Positions 1 to 8,871 of a stretch of 64,000 nucleotides of DNA are shown here, in pieces. The first letter of the stretch is position 1. Each line of letters begins with the position of its first letter. The DNA is from Persicobacter sp. CCB-QB2. Lineage in GTDB: Bacteria; Bacteroidota; Bacteroidia; Cytophagales; Cyclobacteriaceae. The DNA is taken from contig NZ_LBGV01000001.1 in assembly GCF_001274635.1 (NCBI RefSeq), positions 744,001-808,000 on the forward strand, written 5' to 3'. Both the position numbers and the translations under genes were made by a program. Under the pieces are notes generated by a model that saw nothing but the letters and a program-made list of their open reading frames with translations, was not told the DNA's origin and ran no database searches.

Positions 1-153
1 AGTGGGGAGGATATGCGGCATTTAGCGAATCTCTTAGCGAAGGGGACATTGAAGCCTCAGGTGTATAAAATTTTTTCTTTTGAAGATTTGCCCCTGGCCC
101 ATGAAGAGGTTGAAAAGGGCCGGGTAGTGGGGAAAGTTATTGTTCGTTTATAA
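1..153 (+). CDS. C-terminus of a zinc-type/quinone oxidoreductase (MDR family), partial
   Basis: The window opens inside a reading frame of 50 codons that ends in TAA at 151-153. The visible residues include DMRHLANLLAKG, then FSFEDLPLAHEEVEKG and a final GKVIVRL. This is the standard end of medium-chain dehydrogenase/reductases: the last helix 'A/H-E..E.G...GK.V' followed by the closing beta strand. Such enzymes use NAD(P)H to reduce quinones or enals. The cofactor domain lies outside the window, so substrate cannot be judged. Family assignment is from the tail only. Confidence 0.7.
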   Translation, partial: SGEDMRHLANLLAKGTLKPQVYKIFSFEDLPLAHEEVEKGRVVGKVIVRL

Positions 154-175
154 AATACCTTTTAAGCCGGATTTT

Positions 176-590
176 ACGGATTTTTTATAAAACTATAAGT
201 GGGCAAATTATAGGAATGAGCTGGTTCCCAATGAGGGTCGGTTTGATTTTAGCGCTTGTTTATGAGTTAGATAACTATCTTTTACAGTATTGACTTTATG
301 GTATAAAATCTTTCACATCAATAGTCCGGCCTTGTTCAATGGGCGGGTAGCCAAAGGTTCTGCTGGCGACCAGAAAGCATCACAGCGATATTTTAGCAAT
401 TTTTCACCAATCTCCTGCACTCTCCAAATGTCGCCTTGATGGATTCCGTCAGCAGGTTCGTTGTCCCGCCGACATTGATCACACCCTTGATTTTTTTGTT
501 TCGTTTTTTATCAAGAAAAAATGAAAAGAAACGATTGATGATTATAGATAAGGTGTTGAATGGCTGATCCGGCTCTTATGAAAAATCCCT
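176..590 (+). repeat. Dispersed element BC, copy 1 (about 415 bp, with terminal inverted repeats)
   Basis: This stretch matches 30596-31013 (same orientation) and 34132-34770 (opposite orientation, interrupted). The ends are inverted copies of each other: GGATTTTTTATAA at the left and TTATGAAAAATCC at the right. Inside are the shared blocks GGGCAAATTATAGGAATGA, GGTTCTGCTGGCGACCAGAA and TTGATGGATTCCGTCAGCAG. No intact reading frame covers it, so it behaves like a non-autonomous (MITE-like) element. It directly abuts a copy of repeat A at 591. Confidence 0.75.
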
Positions 591-800
591 GAGCCGGATG
601 ATAATTATGCTTAAATCCTCGTTTAGCTGCCAGGGCGGAAAATGAAGGTGTTTTACCAATTCTGTTTTTTTTCAGGGCACCAGCCGAATGAGGGGAAAGC
701 AAGCTAAGCCAAATTTTGGCGTTTAAAAATTACCGCCAGAGATCCTATTAAAAAGTCTTTTTGCGCGACTTCTTGTACTCGGTGGGGTATTATTCGGTTT
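591..800 (+). repeat. Dispersed element A, copy 1 (diverged)
   Basis: Related to the better copies at 34421-34638 and 30381-30593. Shared landmarks are GCTTAAATCCTCGTTTAGCTG near 608, the 'gcggaaaatgaagg' block, then 'gaatgaggggaaagcaagc', and an end close to TATTATTCGGTTT. It is more diverged than the other copies. Together with the preceding BC element it fills the whole gap 154-853, in which I see no gene. Confidence 0.6.
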
Positions 801-853
801 GCTAAAATGGTGATTCATGAGCTTGAACGGGTTGTGAGTGAGCAGGGAAAAAT

Positions 854-886
854 AAAAAAGCCTCCGAATGATTCGAAGGCTTTTTT
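854..886. terminator. Bidirectional hairpin terminator
   Basis: AAAAAAGCCTCCGAAT followed by ATTCGAAGGCTTTTTT forms a strong stem with A and T tracts on both sides. It lies 21 bp past the stop codon of the minus-strand TlpA-like lipoprotein gene and probably ends that transcript. Confidence 0.85.
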
Positions 887-906
887 CGTTCTATTAAAAA
901 TATTCC

Positions 907-2133
907 TTATTTCAATAACTCATCTACGGTTTCATTAAAATCCCGAATGAATTCTTCATAATACGCTCCCGTACTCGGTCCGTTGAAACCTGTATGGATT
1001 TTGGTGACTACTCCCTGCTTATCTATGAAAATAGTAGTGGGGAAAGACATCACCTTATTCAGCATTGGTAAGGCTGCGGAAGCATTTTTCTTATCACCAG
1101 CAATTAAAAACGGGTAGCCCACCTTGTATTTTTTTATGACTTTCTCCACGCGTTTTTTTGAATGTTCAAAATCATCATTGCGCTCAAAGGAAAGGCCTAC
1201 GATCTCAATCCCTCTTTTTTTATTTTTCGCATACCAGTCAGCCATAAAAGCCGTTTCATCCATACAGTTTGGACACCAGGTTCCAAAAATTTGAACGATG
1301 GTCGGCTTGCCATTGAATCGCTCATCAGTGGAGAAGGTAACCTGCTTGCCTTTTAAATCCGGGAAGGAGAAATCAAATTCGTCTTCCGGATTTTTCAGAT
1401 AGGTCATTTCATAGGCATTGGGTAATTCAAAGTTTTCATCCTTTACTGCTGTCCACTGAGTATGGAACCCTTTTCCTGACCAAAAGTCCCCCTCAATCTG
1501 ATCGCCATTTTTGGCTGCTTCAAAAAGATATAAGTGTTCTCCATCAAAAGCGGACAGGTAAAGGGAATCTCCTACTACATTACCGGAAAGAAAACGGTAG
1601 TCACCGGTGGTAGTGCGGAAAGTACCTTCCAAATAATCTCCTTCCTGCTCAAAAATGGCCATAGCATATACGGAATCCGGCTTATGGGCAAAATGGGTTT
1701 TCCATTTTCCGGCAAAGCTGGCGCCTGTTTGCTTTTCTTTACTCACTGCGGGGTCAAATCGGTAGGTTTGGTGAGGAAATGCCTTGAAAGGGAGGATGTA
1801 ATTTTTGACATACTCCTTATTGAATTCTCCCACCAGCTCTCCGTATTTCCATTTGGCAGAAATACTCGCTTCAAATATGTGCATGGGAAGGTGAAGGGAG
1901 TCATCTGATAAATAAAAATCATGAATAGGTAAGCGTTCCTTGCCGTTAATCAGGTATGCAACCTTCTTTTTTCCTTCTTTTTCCAAAGCAAACTGGAAAG
2001 GAAAGGTCTTATGCTGGCTTTGAATAATTCCACGGTAATTTCCAAAAGGGATTTTGTCAGGCGCATTATCCTGTTTGCCTTCACAGGCTGTAAAAAGGAG
2101 TCCGATGACAAAAAAGTAGAAAAAGTTTTTCAT
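907..2133 (-). CDS. Lipoprotein with C-terminal TlpA-like thioredoxin domain
   Basis: 408 residues. The N-terminus is a lipoprotein signal (hydrophobic run, lipobox LFTAC with Cys17). Residues about 30-250 form a beta-rich region with the repeated style seen in Bacteroidota TlpA/AhpC proteins (a DUF4369-like position, though I do not claim that family). Residues 255-405 are a thioredoxin fold with the redox motif WCPNC at 286-290 and a cis-Pro region FPTTIFID. It should act in the periplasm, anchored to a membrane, as a thiol-disulfide reductase. The gene stands alone, followed by a hairpin terminator. The client protein is unknown. Confidence 0.85.
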   Translation of the reverse strand: MKNFFYFFVIGLLFTACEGKQDNAPDKIPFGNYRGIIQSQHKTFPFQFALEKEGKKKVAYLINGKERLPIHDFYLSDDSLHLPMHIFEASISAKWKYGELVGEFNKEYVKNYILPFKAFPHQTYRFDPAVSKEKQTGASFAGKWKTHFAHKPDSVYAMAIFEQEGDYLEGTFRTTTGDYRFLSGNVVGDSLYLSAFDGEHLYLFEAAKNGDQIEGDFWSGKGFHTQWTAVKDENFELPNAYEMTYLKNPEDEFDFSFPDLKGKQVTFSTDERFNGKPTIVQIFGTWCPNCMDETAFMADWYAKNKKRGIEIVGLSFERNDDFEHSKKRVEKVIKKYKVGYPFLIAGDKKNASAALPMLNKVMSFPTTIFIDKQGVVTKIHTGFNGPSTGAYYEEFIRDFNETVDELLK

Positions 2134-2652
2134 GCAATTGTGCGTTTATTTTGCGGAAAGATAATAAAAAAAATATTTCAACTCTCGCATCCTATTTTCA
2201 TTGCCGGTAAATTTCAGGGGTATCTCATTGCCTCAATGAAAGTGCTGGTGCCTTTCGGTGGTAGGTTTAAACCGAATTATTCACTTACGGATTTAACAAG
2301 CTAATCTCAGTGAATTTTTAGGGTGTAATGATAGGCTATTGGTTAAGCTAAGCTTGAAATGATCTTGACCTTTTTTTAAATATGATGCCGCTATAGTCGC
2401 GAATTAGGAATGAATTCGGCCTTTCCAGGGATGTAATGCAAAATGATTGATGCCAAAGCCGTGAAAAAATAGGCGTTATTCCCATTAGTGGGATATTGTT
2501 AATACTTAAACCACTCGCTTTGCCGCTTGGTGGGAAAAATAAACACAAATTGGCAAATTGTTGTGCAAAAATGCGTTCTACTGCCTGATAAATCTTAGAT
2601 TTGAGGGTTGTAATAGGCCCGTGATCGGGAAGTTTTATTTGAGGAGTAAAAA
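2134..2652. other. Intergenic region upstream of the dcw cluster; no gene seen, no mraZ
   Basis: About 520 bp between divergent genes. Short open frames here have no recognisable content. TAGATTTG at 2596-2603 matches the Bacteroidota -7 element TAnnTTTG, but I do not see a well-placed -33 TTG, so a promoter here is only plausible. A GAGGAG sequence ends 7 bases before the rsmH ATG. mraZ, which usually opens the cluster, is absent, and I see no regular set of TGGGN boxes. Confidence 0.5.
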
Positions 2653-3564
2653 ATGAGTGAACAATACCATTTACCGGTAATGCTAAAGGAATGTGTGGAG
2701 GCGATGGAGATCGATCCACAAGGGAATTATGTGGACGTTACTTTTGGTGGCGGAGGCCATAGCAAGGAAATTTTAAAAAGTATTAACGGGGGTAAGCTGT
2801 TCTCTTTTGATCAGGATGATGATGCCGCAAAAAATGCAGCGGAAATCGAGCATGATGGCTTTAATTTTATTCCGGCTAACTTCCGCCATTTGGTGCGCTA
2901 CCTGAAAATGTACCGGGTAAATGGTCAGGTGGATGCTATCCTGGCTGATTTGGGGATTTCTTCTCACCAAATTGATGAGCCCAGCCGTGGCTTCTCTACC
3001 CGTTTTGATGCACGACTGGATATGCGGATGAATCAGTCGCAGGAGCTTTCCGCCTGGGAAGTAGTGAATGAATATGAAGCAGCAGACTTGCATAAAATCC
3101 TGGGAATGTATGGAGAGGTTCGCAATGCCAAAACGGTGGCCAATGCCATTGTATCTGAGCGTACGGCTAAGCCTATCGATACCATAGAAGAATTTAAAAC
3201 TTTATTGAAAAACTTCGCGCCCAGGGGTAAGGAGAATAAATATTTTGCTCAGGTTTTTCAGGCTATTCGCATTGAGGTGAATGAAGAACTGAAGGTGCTG
3301 GAAGAATTTTTGGAGCAGTCGGCAGAGGTTTTACGTCCGGGTGGCCGATTGGTGGTGATGTCTTATCACTCACTGGAAGATCGGTTGGTAAAGAATTTTA
3401 TTCAGAAGGGAAAATTTCATGGGCCGGTGGAAAAGGATTTGTTTGGGAATGATATTAAACCTCTGGATCCGGTGAACCGCAAGCCTATAGTGGCAGAAGC
3501 AGAAGAAGTACAGCAAAACCCACGTGCCCGCAGTGCGAAATTGCGCATTGCTGTTAAACGTTAA
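2653..3564 (+). CDS. rsmH: 16S rRNA (cytosine(1402)-N(4))-methyltransferase RsmH (MraW)
   Basis: 303 residues, the usual length for the family. It methylates N4 of C1402 in 16S rRNA using S-adenosylmethionine. Visible signatures are the N-terminal HLPVMLKECVEAM, the SAM-binding DVTFGGGGHSKEIL, the DLGISSHQID block, FAQVFQAIRIEVNEE, and the C-terminal YHSLEDRLVKNFI and NPRARSAKLR. The start at 2653 is preceded by GAGGAGTAAAAA, an unusually clear ribosome-binding site. It is the first gene of the dcw cluster, 8 bp ahead of the FtsL-like gene. Confidence 0.97.
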   Translation: MSEQYHLPVMLKECVEAMEIDPQGNYVDVTFGGGGHSKEILKSINGGKLFSFDQDDDAAKNAAEIEHDGFNFIPANFRHLVRYLKMYRVNGQVDAILADLGISSHQIDEPSRGFSTRFDARLDMRMNQSQELSAWEVVNEYEAADLHKILGMYGEVRNAKTVANAIVSERTAKPIDTIEEFKTLLKNFAPRGKENKYFAQVFQAIRIEVNEELKVLEEFLEQSAEVLRPGGRLVVMSYHSLEDRLVKNFIQKGKFHGPVEKDLFGNDIKPLDPVNRKPIVAEAEEVQQNPRARSAKLRIAVKR

Positions 3565-3572
3565 TCTACTGA

Positions 3573-3980
3573 ATGAGAGAAAATACTTTTAGAAACCCAA
3601 CCAAACCTAAAGTCTCCCGTCCGAGAGTAGCCACCAAAGGGCAGCGTAAGAAAAAGAAAGGCTTGTTCACCATGGTGGAGCGGCTTTTTGAGCGTTCGTA
3701 TCTGGGACGGAAAGGGATTGATCTGCAGTTGCTGAAACCATGGCTAATGATCATGGTTTTGGGGATTGTTTATATCTTCAATAGTCATTATGCCGAGAAA
3801 ACTTCTCGCAAGATTGACAAGCTGCAAAAGGAAGTGCGTGACTTGCGTTCGCAGTACACGACCCTGAAGTATTCCTATATGTATTCCAGTAAACAGTCGG
3901 AAGTAGCCAAGAAGGTGCAGCAATTGGGTTTGGAGGAAAGTGAAGTGCCACCCTTTAAAATCATTGTGAAAGAGAAGTGA
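3573..3980 (+). CDS. ftsL: FtsL-like divisome membrane protein
   Basis: 135 residues with a basic cytoplasmic N-terminus (RKKKK near residue 25), one membrane segment around 52-70 (LKPWLMIMVLGIVYIF), and a short periplasmic coiled coil (KIDKLQKEVRDLRSQYTTLK). That architecture and its position between rsmH and the septal PBP define FtsL-like proteins. Sequence conservation in this family is poor, so the name rests on topology and context. The stop codon overlaps the GTG start of the next gene (GTGA), which suggests translational coupling. Confidence 0.85.
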   Translation: MRENTFRNPTKPKVSRPRVATKGQRKKKKGLFTMVERLFERSYLGRKGIDLQLLKPWLMIMVLGIVYIFNSHYAEKTSRKIDKLQKEVRDLRSQYTTLKYSYMYSSKQSEVAKKVQQLGLEESEVPPFKIIVKEK

Positions 3981-6091
3981 AAAATATAAAACAATCCATA
4001 TTGCGCCGCCTGCTGATGGTGATGTTCCTGATGGTATTGTTTGGGGGCGTAATCATTGCCAGGGTTTATACCATTCAGCAGTGGGAAGATGATCGCTGGG
4101 ATAAAATTAAATTATCAGAGCAGCAGATTCATCAGGAAATTCCTGCCACCAGAGGGAATATTTATTCAGACAACGGCAGCCTGTTGGCTACTTCTGTGCC
4201 TTTTTATGGGCTGGCCATGGATCCTACGGTGGCGAGCAATGAAGTTTTTAATGCTGGTATAGATTCCCTGTCTATACTGTTGGCTAAAAAGTTTAAAAAG
4301 CGATCCCGGTGGGATTATAAAAGGCAGTTGGTGAATGCCCGCAAAAAGGGCAAGCGATATGTGCGTTTGTCTAAACCCAATATCAATCACTTAAGCCGGA
4401 AGGAAATGGAAACCTGGCCGATATTTCGTGAAGGGCAATATCGGGGCGGTGTGATTTTCGAAACGGTTAAACGCCGTTATCTGCCTTTTGAAACCATGGC
4501 TAAGCGTACCATTGGCTATGTGAATGAAAATGGTCAGGGGGCAGGGTTGGAATTAAGCTACGACAAAGTTTTAAGCGGAAAGCCGGGCGAGGGAACTTAC
4601 CGTAAGGTGGCTGGAGGGAATTGGCGCCTGATTCATGATGAGACCGAAATTTCCCCGGTGCACGGAGATGATATTGAAACCACCATTGACGTCAACATTC
4701 AGGATGTTACCGAGGCAGCGCTTAAGCGGAGACTGGAACAGACAAAATCTGAATGGGGTTGTGCCATTGTGATGGAAACGGCCACCGGGCAGGTGAAAGC
4801 AATCTCCAACTTTGCTCAAAACTCAGACGGAAGTTTCTCCGAATCCTACAATTATGCCGTGGGTAAGCAGGGTACAAGGGAGCCTGGCTCTACCTTTAAA
4901 CTGGCATCCATGATTGCATTATTGGAGGAGAAACAGTTAAATCCGGAAGATACCATTGATACCGGAGATGGGCAATATCAATATGCGGATAATGCCATCA
5001 TGCGTGATGCCAAGATTGGAGGCTATGGTAATTTAACCATACAGGAAGTCTTTGAGCATTCGTCCAATATTGGGATTTCACGTTTGGTAGATCGGGTGTT
5101 TGGAATCAATGAAAAGCGTTTCATAAGTCATCTGGAGGATATGGGCATCATGGATCCCCTGGGCTTCCAGTTGGTGGGATATGGAGAGCCTTATTTTAAA
5201 GCCCCGGGACATGAGGATTGGTCAGGAACGACCTTGCCCTGGATGTCCATTGGCTATGAATTGCAGATTACGCCTTTACAGACCTTGACTTTGTACAATG
5301 CCGTGGCCAATGGGGGGACGATGGTACGGCCCTATTTGGTGCAGCGCATCGTGCAAGGGGGGCGGGTGATTAAGGAAAATGAGCCGCAGATCATTCGTAA
5401 AAGTATTTGCTCTCAAGAAACCCTGGAGAAAGTACAATCCATGTTAGAAGGGGTGGTATCCAGAGGGACTGCGCGTAATATTCGCAATGCGCACTATGGT
5501 ATCGCGGGTAAAACCGGGACCGCAAGGATTTTAGAAAAAGGGCGTTACGTCAGGAAATATTACACTAGTTTTGCGGGTTATTTCCCGGCAGATCATCCAA
5601 AGTACAGCTGTATCGTTGTGCTAAATGACCCCAAAGGGGTAAATCTTTACGGAGCAGATGTGGCGGCACCGGTATTCAAGGAGATCGCAGATAAGATTTA
5701 TGCCACGGATTTAGAAATTCATCAACCATTGGAGTTGATGGCTATGCCCGAGCATGACCGGTTTCCCGTTATTCGCGCTGGCCTGGAGACTGATCTGAAA
5801 CTACTTTGCGAAGATCATTTCCAATTGCCTTTGGTGGATGAGTCCGATGGAGCAGGCCAATGGGTGCGCTCGCTGCGCATAGAAGATTCGGTGCATTTTC
5901 GCACTAATCCGGTAGTGAAAGGGCGTGTGCCGGATGTTCGGGGCATGACCCTTCGAGATGCGATTTACCTTTTGGAAAATCAAAAATATGTGGTCACCTT
6001 CAAGGGCGAGGGCCGGGTGGTGAGCCAGAGTAGAACGCCGGGGCAGAAAGTGTCGCCGGGGAGTCAGATTCAACTTCAACTTAGTTGGTAA
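3977..6091 (+). CDS. ftsI: Septal peptidoglycan transpeptidase (FtsI/PBP3-type) with a C-terminal PASTA domain
   Basis: 704 residues. A membrane anchor at about 10-30 is followed by a dimerisation domain and a transpeptidase domain with all three active-site motifs: STFK at 305-308 (acylated Ser305), SSN at 362-364 and KTGT at 512-515. A PASTA repeat occupies the last 60 residues (VPDVRGMTLRDAIYLLE). It cross-links septal peptidoglycan in the periplasm. The GTG start at 3977 is chosen because it overlaps the ftsL stop and leads straight into the basic N-terminus and membrane helix. The stop overlaps the murE ATG by one base (TAATG). Confidence 0.96.
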   Translation: MKNIKQSILRRLLMVMFLMVLFGGVIIARVYTIQQWEDDRWDKIKLSEQQIHQEIPATRGNIYSDNGSLLATSVPFYGLAMDPTVASNEVFNAGIDSLSILLAKKFKKRSRWDYKRQLVNARKKGKRYVRLSKPNINHLSRKEMETWPIFREGQYRGGVIFETVKRRYLPFETMAKRTIGYVNENGQGAGLELSYDKVLSGKPGEGTYRKVAGGNWRLIHDETEISPVHGDDIETTIDVNIQDVTEAALKRRLEQTKSEWGCAIVMETATGQVKAISNFAQNSDGSFSESYNYAVGKQGTREPGSTFKLASMIALLEEKQLNPEDTIDTGDGQYQYADNAIMRDAKIGGYGNLTIQEVFEHSSNIGISRLVDRVFGINEKRFISHLEDMGIMDPLGFQLVGYGEPYFKAPGHEDWSGTTLPWMSIGYELQITPLQTLTLYNAVANGGTMVRPYLVQRIVQGGRVIKENEPQIIRKSICSQETLEKVQSMLEGVVSRGTARNIRNAHYGIAGKTGTARILEKGRYVRKYYTSFAGYFPADHPKYSCIVVLNDPKGVNLYGADVAAPVFKEIADKIYATDLEIHQPLELMAMPEHDRFPVIRAGLETDLKLLCEDHFQLPLVDESDGAGQWVRSLRIEDSVHFRTNPVVKGRVPDVRGMTLRDAIYLLENQKYVVTFKGEGRVVSQSRTPGQKVSPGSQIQLQLSW

Positions 6092-7539
6092 TGAAATTAC
6101 AAGAATTATTGGTGGACGTTGCCACCATCAAAACTATAGGGACAGTGGATCGGGAAGTCGGACAAATTCAGTTCGATTCCAGAAAGTTGTCTGCAGGCGA
6201 TGTTTTTATTGCCCAAAAAGGTACACAGGTAGATGGTCACCGTTTTATTCCGATGGCGGAAGAAGCTGGCGTGGCGGCCATTGTTTGCGAAGATTTGCCC
6301 AAGGAAAGAAAGGACGGTATTACTTACCTTCAGGTGGAGAGTGCCTCCAAAGCTCTTGGGTTGATGGCTTGTGCCTTTTATGGTCATCCTTCGCGTGAAT
6401 TAAAATTGGTGGGGGTTACCGGTACCAATGGCAAGACGACTACGGTGACCCTGCTTTATGATTTGTTCCGCCGCCTGGCTTACTCCACTGGTATGCTGAG
6501 CACGGTAGTGAATAAAATCAATGAAGCCGAAATTACTGCTACCCATACAACCGGGGATGCTTTACAGATCAATCAGCTCTTGCGGAAGATGGCAGACGCA
6601 GGGGTGCAGTATTGTTTTATGGAAGCGAGCTCTCATGCGATACATCAACATCGTATTGCCGGTTTGGATTTTGATGGGGGCGTATTTACCAATATCACCC
6701 ACGATCATTTAGATTATCACCAAACCTTCAAAGACTATATTTTTGCGAAGAAGATGCTCTTTGATCAGCTGCCGGCACATGCCTTTGCATTGGTAAATGC
6801 AGATGATAAACGTGGGCCGGTAATGCTGCAAAATTGCAAGGCTAAGCATTATACCTATGCGCTGAGAGGGCTATCTGATTTTCCTGCCAAAATAGTAAGT
6901 AATGGTTTTCATGGCCTCGAGATTGAAGTAGAAGGGCAGCCGGTATTTTTCCGTCTGATTGGCGCTTTTAATGCTTATAATTTGATGGTCGCTTATGTGG
7001 TGGCCAGTATTTTTGAAATTCCGAAGGAAGATGTCCTGCTGGAACTTTCCGCTCTGACAGGTGCTCCCGGACGGTTTGAGTTGGTGCCCAATGCCCTGAG
7101 AAAAGTTGCCATTGTGGATTATGCGCATACACCCGATGCCCTGGAGAATGTTTTGAAAACCATTCAGGAGATTCGCCAGCAAGGGCAGCAAATGATTACG
7201 GTGGTTGGCTGTGGGGGTGATCGTGATAAGACCAAGCGCCCGAAAATGGCCCATATTGCCGCAAAGCTTTCTGATAAAGTGATTCTGACGGCGGATAATC
7301 CGCGCTCGGAGGATCCGCAGGTTATTTTGCAGGAAATGGCCGAGGGCCTGGAGATTACTCAGCGCGCCAAGGTATTACAAATTCTGGATCGAAAGGAAGC
7401 GATTCGCACGGCCAATATGTTGGCGGAACAAAAAGATATTATTTTGGTGGCCGGAAAGGGCCATGAAACTTATCAGGAGATTCAGGGCGTCCGTCACCAT
7501 TTCGATGACCGAGAGGTGATCCGGGAAATTTTGGTGTAA
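6091..7539 (+). CDS. murE: UDP-N-acetylmuramoyl-L-alanyl-D-glutamate--2,6-diaminopimelate ligase MurE
   Basis: 482 residues from the ATG at 6091. It adds the third amino acid to the UDP-MurNAc-dipeptide in the cytoplasm. The ATP-binding loop GVTGTNGKTTT lies near residue 110, and DYAHTPDALENVL and GCGGDRDKTKRPKM mark the C-terminal domain. The motif DNPRSEDP is the DNPR signature of meso-diaminopimelate-specific enzymes, so the peptidoglycan is predicted to contain mDAP. murF does not follow; the next gene is mraY after about 120 bp. Confidence 0.96.
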   Translation: MKLQELLVDVATIKTIGTVDREVGQIQFDSRKLSAGDVFIAQKGTQVDGHRFIPMAEEAGVAAIVCEDLPKERKDGITYLQVESASKALGLMACAFYGHPSRELKLVGVTGTNGKTTTVTLLYDLFRRLAYSTGMLSTVVNKINEAEITATHTTGDALQINQLLRKMADAGVQYCFMEASSHAIHQHRIAGLDFDGGVFTNITHDHLDYHQTFKDYIFAKKMLFDQLPAHAFALVNADDKRGPVMLQNCKAKHYTYALRGLSDFPAKIVSNGFHGLEIEVEGQPVFFRLIGAFNAYNLMVAYVVASIFEIPKEDVLLELSALTGAPGRFELVPNALRKVAIVDYAHTPDALENVLKTIQEIRQQGQQMITVVGCGGDRDKTKRPKMAHIAAKLSDKVILTADNPRSEDPQVILQEMAEGLEITQRAKVLQILDRKEAIRTANMLAEQKDIILVAGKGHETYQEIQGVRHHFDDREVIREILV

Positions 7540-7662
7540 TGGCCATGACTCGCGGCTTTTGCAGTGAATATTTACATCACCGGAAAGGCTGCTGAGAGAA
7601 GCTTGGCCAAAGCCATTTGACGTTAATTATTAATTTAAAGATTTATAACCCGATTATTCGGC

Positions 7663-8870
7663 ATGTTTTATTATTTGTTTGACTTTCTAGACCGTGAATT
7701 TGACTTAGTCGGCGCGGGATTGTTTTCCTTCATTACTTTTCGTGCGGCAGCCGCCATGTTTGTTTCCCTTTTGATTTCTATCACCTTTGGGAAAAGAATT
7801 ATCGATAAGCTGAGGTCTTTACAAATAGGGGAGACCGTTCGTGATTTAGGTTTGGAGGGTCAGAATGAAAAAGCCGGTACGCCTACCATGGGGGGATCAT
7901 CATCCTTTCTTCTGTTCTGATTCCGGTGCTGCTTTTTGCCAAGCTGGAAAATATTTACATCATCTTGTTGGTGGTGACTACCGTATGGTTGGGGCTGATC
8001 GGCTTTCTGGATGATTATATTAAAGTATTTCGCAAAAATAAAGAAGGCCTTGCGGGGCGCTTCAAGCTAGTCGGACAAGTGGGCATCGGCCTGATTGTCG
8101 GATTGACGCTTTTCTTCCATCCGGATGTACAGGTGCGCCAGTATTATGATGATGCCGGTAAGCCCGTGACTACCTATACGGAGAATTATGAAAATATTAA
8201 ATCTACCAAAACCACTGTTCCTTTTGTGAAGAGCAATGATATCGAGTATTCGGATCTTTTGCCTTTTCTTCCTAAAAGTTTCGAATGGTTGATTTACGTT
8301 TTGGTGATTACCTTTATCATCACTGCCGTATCCAATGGTGCTAACCTTACCGATGGAATTGATGGGCTCGCCGCGGGAACCTCGGCCATATCCTCCACCA
8401 CGTTGGCCATCTTTGCCTACCTGTCGGGGAATGTCATTTTTTCTAATTACCTGAATATCATGTATATACCGCATTCGGGGGAGTTGGTAGTATTTCTGGC
8501 AGCTTTCACCGGAGCTTGTATCGGTTTTCTATGGTATAATGCCTATCCGGCGCAGGTCTTCATGGGCGATACCGGCTCGCTGGCCATTGGGGGGATTATT
8601 GCCGTACTGGCCATTGCGATTAGAAAAGAATTTTTAATCCCGATTATCTGCGCCGTCTTTCTGATTGAGAATATGTCAGTGGTCATGCAGGTGAGTTATT
8701 TTAAATACACCAAGAAGAAATTCGGGGAAGGCCGAAGGATTTTCCTGATGTCTCCCTTGCATCATCATTACCAAAAGAAAGGGATTCGCGAAGCAAAAAT
8801 TGTGATGCGCTTTTTTATTGTGGCGATTTTATTTGCCCTGGTTTCACTGGCTGTTTTGAAAGTTCGATAG
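7663..8870 (+). CDS. mraY: Phospho-N-acetylmuramoyl-pentapeptide transferase MraY, frameshifted as given
   Basis: Read as one gene of about 402 residues, the normal length for Bacteroidota. It makes lipid I at the inner membrane. The first part (7663-7920) ends in [10 protein letters not shown] and then runs out of frame. The second part starts with [11 protein letters not shown] and carries [32 protein letters not shown] and the [11 protein letters not shown] motif. The break is at a run of six G at 7890-7895. With seven G the frame reads [17 protein letters not shown], the expected conserved membrane segment. MraY is essential, so a base-calling error is more likely than a real lesion. Multiple membrane segments are visible. 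Confidence 0.93.
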
Positions 8871-8871
8871 T

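Noticed and set aside
2348-2719. A 123-codon minus-strand open frame upstream of rsmH
   Set aside because: It overlaps the certain start of rsmH on the other strand and has no domain or signal.
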